DNA of 10,255 bases from Verrucomicrobiota bacterium (GTDB taxonomy: Bacteria > Verrucomicrobiota > Verrucomicrobiia > Limisphaerales > UBA11358). Shown here piece after piece: positions 7,192 through 10,255 of the stretch (position 1 is the stretch's first letter; every line of letters starts with the position of its first letter). The stretch spans positions 1-10,255 of the forward strand of contig JAMFSG010000366.1 of assembly GCA_026225155.1 (NCBI GenBank), read 5' to 3'. The notes below the pieces were generated by a model. It did not search any database. It was not told the DNA's origin and was given only the letters and a program-made list of their open reading frames with translations. Position numbers and translations under genes: made by a program.

Positions 7192-7345
7192 ATTTTTGGT
7201 TGGTGAATGAAAAAGGATTTCACCCACGATAATTACTCGACGCTGCCGTGGCAAACATGGTTTCATCAAAGTCACACGCCATCCGCCAAACTTTTGCGAT
7301 TTTCGCAACCAAAACCGTTTGGCGGGCGTCAATAAATCTATTCCT
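7192..7345. promoter_or_regulatory. Divergent intergenic control region of the glycoside module
   Basis: This 154-bp gap separates two operons transcribed away from each other, leftward from 7191 and rightward from 7346, so it must hold promoters for both. I could not find a convincing -35/-10 pair for either direction, and neither start has a Shine-Dalgarno sequence. The only clear structure is the nested inverted repeat at 7283-7325, placed 20 bases before the rightward start codon. An AT-rich TAATTAT on the minus strand near 7229-7235 is a possible -10 for the leftward operon but has no good partner. Confidence 0.6.
7283..7325. promoter_or_regulatory. Nested inverted repeat, candidate operator or 5'-leader hairpin
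   Basis: The outer arms CCGCCAAAC (7283-7291) and GTTTGGCGG (7317-7325) are perfect 9-base inverted repeats. Inside them lies a second perfect palindrome, TTGCGA (7294-7299) and TCGCAA (7303-7308), separated by TTT. The two symmetry centres are about 3 bases apart. A double-symmetry site between divergent operons is typical of a shared regulator site. In the rightward transcript it could alternatively fold into a stem with an internal branch just before the start codon. No regulator gene is adjacent, so the binding protein is unknown. Confidence 0.5.
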
Positions 7346-8713
7346 ATGAACGATTCTTCCATCAACCGGCGGCATTTTTTGAAACAAACCGGCACAGCGG
7401 GCATCGGTTTGAGCGTGGCGGGCTATTTGGGTTCGCTGACAAATTTGCAAGCGCAAGGCGATTCGCTGGCGAAAAAAATCGGTGCGAACGATAAAATTTC
7501 CGCCGCCGTCATCGGCACGAACGGCCGCGGGCTTGCGCACGTTGATTGTTTGACGAGTTTGCCCGGCGTTGAGATCACGCATATCTGCGACGTGGACACG
7601 CGCGCGATTGAAAAAGGAATCAAAGAGACGCTCAAGAAACAAACCAACTCGCCGCAGCGCGAAGGCGATTTCCGAAAAATTCTGGCGGACAAATCCATTG
7701 ATGTCGTGACGATCGCGACGCCGGATCATTGGCACACGCCGCTGGCGATTCTTGCGATGGCCGCCGGCAAACACGTTTATGTCGAGAAACCGTGCAGCCA
7801 AAATCCTTACGAAGGCGAATTGCTTTTGCAGGCCGTCCAAAAATATCAAACGGTCGTGCAGATGGGCGCGCAACGGCGTTCGTCGCCGGCGATGCTCGAC
7901 ATCATTCCGCAAATCCACAACGGTCTCATCGGCAAAACTTATTTTGCGAAAGGCTGGTATGCGAACGCACGCACGACCATCGGCCACGGCAAACCCGCGC
8001 CGGTTCCCGATTGGTTGAATTACGAATTGTGGCAAGGTCCCGCGCCGCGCCAGCCGTTCATTGATAATCTGGTTCCTTACAATTGGCATTGGCGTTGGAA
8101 ATACGGCACGGGCGAAGCGCTCAACAATGGCACGCACGAAATGGATGTGGCGCGCTGGGCGCTCGGCGTGACGTGGCCGACGCGCGTGTCGTCGAACGGC
8201 GGTCGTTACGCGTTTCAAGACGATTGGGAAACGCCGGACACACAGACGATTTCGTGGGATTTTCCCGAAGGCAAAACGATGAGTTGGGAAGGTCGCAGTT
8301 GTAACGATTATCCGGTCGAGGGCAAATCGCGCGGCACGCTGATTTACGGCACGGAAGGCACGGCGTTGCTTGACGGCGACAATTATATCATCTGGGACAA
8401 AAAGAAAAAAATCGTCAAGCAACTCAAGAGTCACGAAGTCGTTGACCCGACAAACACGATCAGCGGCAGCGGCGCAGACATGGACACGGCGCACGTTTCC
8501 AATTTCATCGAAAGCGTTCGCGGCAATCAAAAATTGAACTGCCCGATTTCGGAAGGTTACGTCAGCGTGAATAATTTGCATCTCGGCAACATCGCGTGGC
8601 GCGTCGGGCGCGAATTGAATTGCGACACGTCAAACGGCCACATTTTGCATGATCACGACACGATGAAATTGTGGCGTCGCAAATACGAATCCGGCTGGGA
8701 ACCGAAAGTTTGA
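7346..8713 (+). CDS. Tat-exported Gfo/Idh/MocA family oxidoreductase (EKP type)
   Basis: A 455-residue NAD(P)-dependent sugar dehydrogenase-like protein. It starts MNDSSINRRHFLKQ, a twin-arginine signal with NRRHFLK at residues 7-13 and a hydrophobic stretch ending near LQAQG (34-38). The Rossmann fold shows AAVIGTNGRG (53-62), HICDVD (79-84), TPDHWH (125-130) and the canonical EKP at 147-149 with catalytic Lys148. The C-terminal domain has NNGTHEMDVARW (260-271) with His264 and Asp267. The ATG at 7346 places the RR motif 8 residues in; an in-frame TTG at 7319 is not needed. It is first in a rightward pair, 30 bases before the TIM-barrel gene, and divergent from the DUF1080/dehydrogenase pair. 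It is clearly distinct from the oxidoreductase at 4961-6373: the two differ in motif details and loop lengths, so they are not recent duplicates. Probable role is C3 oxidation of a glycoside, or reduction of the released 3-keto sugar, outside the cytoplasm. Substrate unknown. Confidence 0.93.
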   Translation: MNDSSINRRHFLKQTGTAGIGLSVAGYLGSLTNLQAQGDSLAKKIGANDKISAAVIGTNGRGLAHVDCLTSLPGVEITHICDVDTRAIEKGIKETLKKQTNSPQREGDFRKILADKSIDVVTIATPDHWHTPLAILAMAAGKHVYVEKPCSQNPYEGELLLQAVQKYQTVVQMGAQRRSSPAMLDIIPQIHNGLIGKTYFAKGWYANARTTIGHGKPAPVPDWLNYELWQGPAPRQPFIDNLVPYNWHWRWKYGTGEALNNGTHEMDVARWALGVTWPTRVSSNGGRYAFQDDWETPDTQTISWDFPEGKTMSWEGRSCNDYPVEGKSRGTLIYGTEGTALLDGDNYIIWDKKKKIVKQLKSHEVVDPTNTISGSGADMDTAHVSNFIESVRGNQKLNCPISEGYVSVNNLHLGNIAWRVGRELNCDTSNGHILHDHDTMKLWRRKYESGWEPKV

Positions 8714-8743
8714 TTTTTAATTTTGCTCGAAAAATTTTCCAAC

Positions 8744-9610
8744 ATGAAAAAATTATTTCTACTCGCGCTTGGGATTTTATTTTCCATCGGCGCGTTCGCG
8801 CAAGTTTCTACGAACGACACGACTTCCGCTGACAAACTCGGCTGGCAGCTCGCAGTTCATTCTTACACCTTCCAGAAATTTTCCATTTTCGACGCGGTTG
8901 ACATGACGAAAGCGCTTGGCGTGAAATACATGAGCATTTCCGGCAGCGCGATTCTCGACGGCACGAACCGCTTGACGACGGTGGATTTGACGGACGCGCA
9001 ACGCGCGCGCATTGACGAAAAACTTCACGCGGACGGTTTTGGAAATTTCGTGAACATCGGCGTCGTGCAATTGCCGGCGGACGAAGTCAAGTCGCGCAAA
9101 GTTTTTGAGTTCGCCAAAAAATGGGGCATCAACATTTTGGTTTCCGAACCGCCGACGAACGCGTTGGACATTGTCGAAAAACTTTGCGAGGAATATAACA
9201 TCCGCGTCGCGATTCACGAGCATCCGAAAGGCCATTCGATTTATTGGAATCCTGATTTCGTTCTCGCCGCCATTAAAGGACGGCCAATGCTCGGCGCGTG
9301 CGCGGACGTCGGCCATTGGATTCGTTCCGGTCTCGACCCGCTCGAATGCATCAAAAAATTGGACGGCCACATCCTCGCGCTGCATTTCAAAGACCTCAAC
9401 GAATACGGCATGAACGCGCACGACGTTCCGTGGGGCACGGGCGTCGGCAAAACGCGCCAGATCATGGAAGAATTGAAGCGCCAGCATTTTCACGGCGCAT
9501 TTTGTGTGGAATACGAATATCACTGGGAAAATTCTTCGCCGGAAATCGCGCAGTGCGTAAAATTTTTCAACCAGACGTGCGATGAACTTGTCGCCGAAGA
9601 CGGAAAATAA
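8744..9610 (+). CDS. Secreted xylose-isomerase-like TIM barrel (sugar isomerase/epimerase family)
   Basis: A 288-residue protein of the AP-endonuclease-2 / xylose-isomerase-like TIM barrel superfamily (PF01261 type), with a Sec signal MKKLFLLALGILFSIGAFAQ and a predicted cut after AFA (residue 19). The barrel begins GWQLAVHSYTF (33-43) and continues through LGVKYMSISG, ILVSEPP (131-137), VAIHEHP (155-161), CADVGHW (186-192), LHFKDL (213-218) and FCVEYEY (253-259). Likely metal ligands are Glu135, Asp188, His214 and Glu256 or Glu258, with His191 and Asp217 near the site; this assignment is from family pattern only. The ATG at 8744 gives a clean signal peptide; an upstream alternative at 8723 (TTG) does not. 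Spacing to the dehydrogenase is 30 bases. In equivalent clusters such barrels act on 3-keto-glycosides as lyase, epimerase or hydratase. The exact reaction here cannot be read from sequence. Confidence 0.9.
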   Translation: MKKLFLLALGILFSIGAFAQVSTNDTTSADKLGWQLAVHSYTFQKFSIFDAVDMTKALGVKYMSISGSAILDGTNRLTTVDLTDAQRARIDEKLHADGFGNFVNIGVVQLPADEVKSRKVFEFAKKWGINILVSEPPTNALDIVEKLCEEYNIRVAIHEHPKGHSIYWNPDFVLAAIKGRPMLGACADVGHWIRSGLDPLECIKKLDGHILALHFKDLNEYGMNAHDVPWGTGVGKTRQIMEELKRQHFHGAFCVEYEYHWENSSPEIAQCVKFFNQTCDELVAEDGK

Positions 9611-9635
9611 AATTCGTTTTCCGCTGCCGCCGATG

Positions 9636-9661
9636 GATTTTTAATCCTACGGTTAAAAATC
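9636..9661. terminator. AT-rich hairpin after the TIM-barrel gene
   Basis: GATTTTTAA (9636-9644) and TTAAAAATC (9653-9661) are perfect 9-base inverted repeats around an 8-base loop, 25 bases after the stop of the TIM-barrel gene. No T-run follows on the plus strand, so a classical intrinsic terminator is only possible. It directly abuts an 11-bp tandem repeat, and both may be parts of one dispersed intergenic element. Confidence 0.4.
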
Positions 9662-9688
9662 TGTGTTTCATCTGTGTTTCATCTGTGG
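9660..9688. repeat. Tandem 11-bp repeat (TCTGTGTTTCA) before argB
   Basis: The unit TCTGTGTTTCA occurs at 9660-9670 and 9671-9681, followed by a partial third copy TCTGTGG at 9682-9688. The unit resembles the short CATCTGTG-type repeats I remember from intergenic regions of several environmental bacterial genomes; that is recollection, not a search result. The final GTG at 9685-9687 is also in frame with argB and could serve as an alternative start. Confidence 0.6.
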
Positions 9689-9705
9689 CTAAATCTTCGC
9701 CGCAA

Positions 9706-10255
9706 ATGCAAGACCTGATTGCCAAAGCCGCGACGCTCCTCGAAGCGTTGCCTTACATCCAAAAATTCAGCGGCGAAACTTTCGTCGTGAAATACGGCGG
9801 CTCGTTTATGGATTCGCCCGACGCGAATGTCCGCAACGGCGTCGCGCGCGACATCGTTTTTCTCGAAGCCGTGGAAATAAATCCGGTCGTCGTTCACGGC
9901 GGCGGCAAAGCCATCACGCGTGCGATGGAACGCGCCGGGCTCAAGGCGAATTTTATCCAAGGCCAGCGCGTCACCGACGAAGCGACGGCGCAGATCGTGG
10001 ACGATGTTTTGTCGCGCGAAATAAATCCCGAAGTGGTCAAAGCCATCAACGCGCTGGGCGGTCAGGCGGTTGGTTTTGCCGGGCCGGATATTTTCAAATG
10101 CAAAAAGCTGCTGCTCGATGACAAGGACAATCCCGGCCAGAAAATTGACATCGGGTACGTCGGCGAGGTCATCGAAGTCAACGTCGCGCCGTTGAAGGAA
10201 TCCATGTGGTGCGGCTTCACGCCGGTCATCAGCCCGACCGCCCGCGGCGAGGATG
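9706..10255 (+). CDS. argB: Acetylglutamate kinase, C-terminus beyond the window
   Basis: This cytoplasmic enzyme phosphorylates N-acetyl-L-glutamate, the second step of arginine biosynthesis. The first 183 codons are present and the frame runs off the edge. Visible motifs: VVKYGGSF (27-34) with ATP-binding Lys29, VVVHGGGKAI (61-70) holding the glycine-rich substrate loop, GQRVTDEAT (86-94), GGQAVGFAG (118-126) and IGYVGEV (149-155). The N-terminal helix QDLIAKAATLLEALPYIQKF ahead of the first strand is the element found in hexameric, arginine-inhibited kinases and absent from the E. coli enzyme, so feedback inhibition is likely. GSF replaces the common G-[HA]-A after KYG, and GPD replaces the more usual GKD near 126. 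The ATG at 9706 is chosen; a GTG at 9685 would add MAKSSPQ and overlaps the repeat. Other arg genes are not in view. Confidence 0.96.
   Translation, partial: MQDLIAKAATLLEALPYIQKFSGETFVVKYGGSFMDSPDANVRNGVARDIVFLEAVEINPVVVHGGGKAITRAMERAGLKANFIQGQRVTDEATAQIVDDVLSREINPEVVKAINALGGQAVGFAGPDIFKCKKLLLDDKDNPGQKIDIGYVGEVIEVNVAPLKESMWCGFTPVISPTARGED

Noticed and set aside
7192..7404. N-terminal extension of the DUF1080 protein up to 7404
   Set aside because: It would overlap the divergent dehydrogenase start and place 71 residues before an obvious lipoprotein signal.
7220..8581. Minus-strand open frame of 453 codons opposite the second dehydrogenase
   Set aside because: Antisense shadow with Arg/Ala/Val-rich low-information sequence; the plus strand encodes intact family motifs throughout.
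8777..9523. Minus-strand open frame of 248 codons opposite the TIM barrel
   Set aside because: Antisense shadow without domain motifs; the plus-strand gene has a signal peptide and metal-site motifs.
9660..9688. CRISPR-like array
   Set aside because: The 11-bp units are directly adjacent with no spacers and only two full copies.
9685..9705. GTG start for argB
   Set aside because: Possible, but it lies in the repeat and adds only MAKSSPQ; the ATG at 9706 already gives the typical family N-terminus.

Overview
The window looks like chromosomal DNA from a Gram-negative, probably a member of the Verrucomicrobiota. This is inferred from the style of the genes: lipoprotein and Tat signals on many products, a secreted DUF1080 / Gfo-Idh-MocA sugar module, almost no Shine-Dalgarno sequences, an acetylglutamate kinase reading KYGGSFM, and small palindromic dispersed repeats. 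No marker gene for taxonomy is present. There is no tRNA, rRNA, CRISPR array, transposase or phage gene.

Left block (1-4826), all on the minus strand. Read in transcription order it holds a small helical protein weakly like the YkvA/DUF1232 group (4422-4826), a two-ACT-domain GcvR-like protein (3892-4413), a large envelope TPR-PDZ protein whose lipoprotein signal lies in a different frame from its body (1304-3688 plus 3689-3809), queuine tRNA-ribosyltransferase tgt (116-1258), and the first 37 codons of another lipoprotein (1-113). Spacings are mostly short, so much of this could be co-transcribed.

Middle (4827-4960). A compact BIME-like element: two self-complementary REP-like units in inverted orientation.

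Central module (4961-9610). Two divergent gene pairs share a 154-bp regulatory gap. Leftward are a DUF1080 lipoprotein (3-keto-disaccharide hydrolase family) and a Tat-exported Gfo/Idh/MocA oxidoreductase, whose TTG start overlaps the preceding TGA stop. Rightward are a second Tat-exported Gfo/Idh/MocA oxidoreductase and a Sec-exported xylose-isomerase-like TIM barrel. This gene content matches the oxidise-then-cleave route for glycosides: oxidation at C3 by a dehydrogenase, cleavage of the weakened glycosidic bond by DUF1080 and TIM-barrel enzymes, and re-reduction. Here every component carries an export signal, so the pathway would run outside the cytoplasm. The shared gap contains a nested inverted repeat that is a good candidate operator.

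Right end (9611-10255). A hairpin followed by an 11-bp tandem repeat precedes argB, which runs off the window. It is the arginine-biosynthesis kinase with the N-terminal helix typical of arginine-inhibited enzymes.

The most interesting points are the secreted divergent four-gene glycoside module with its nested palindrome, the split-frame lipoprotein signal on the TPR-PDZ gene, and the two repeat elements.
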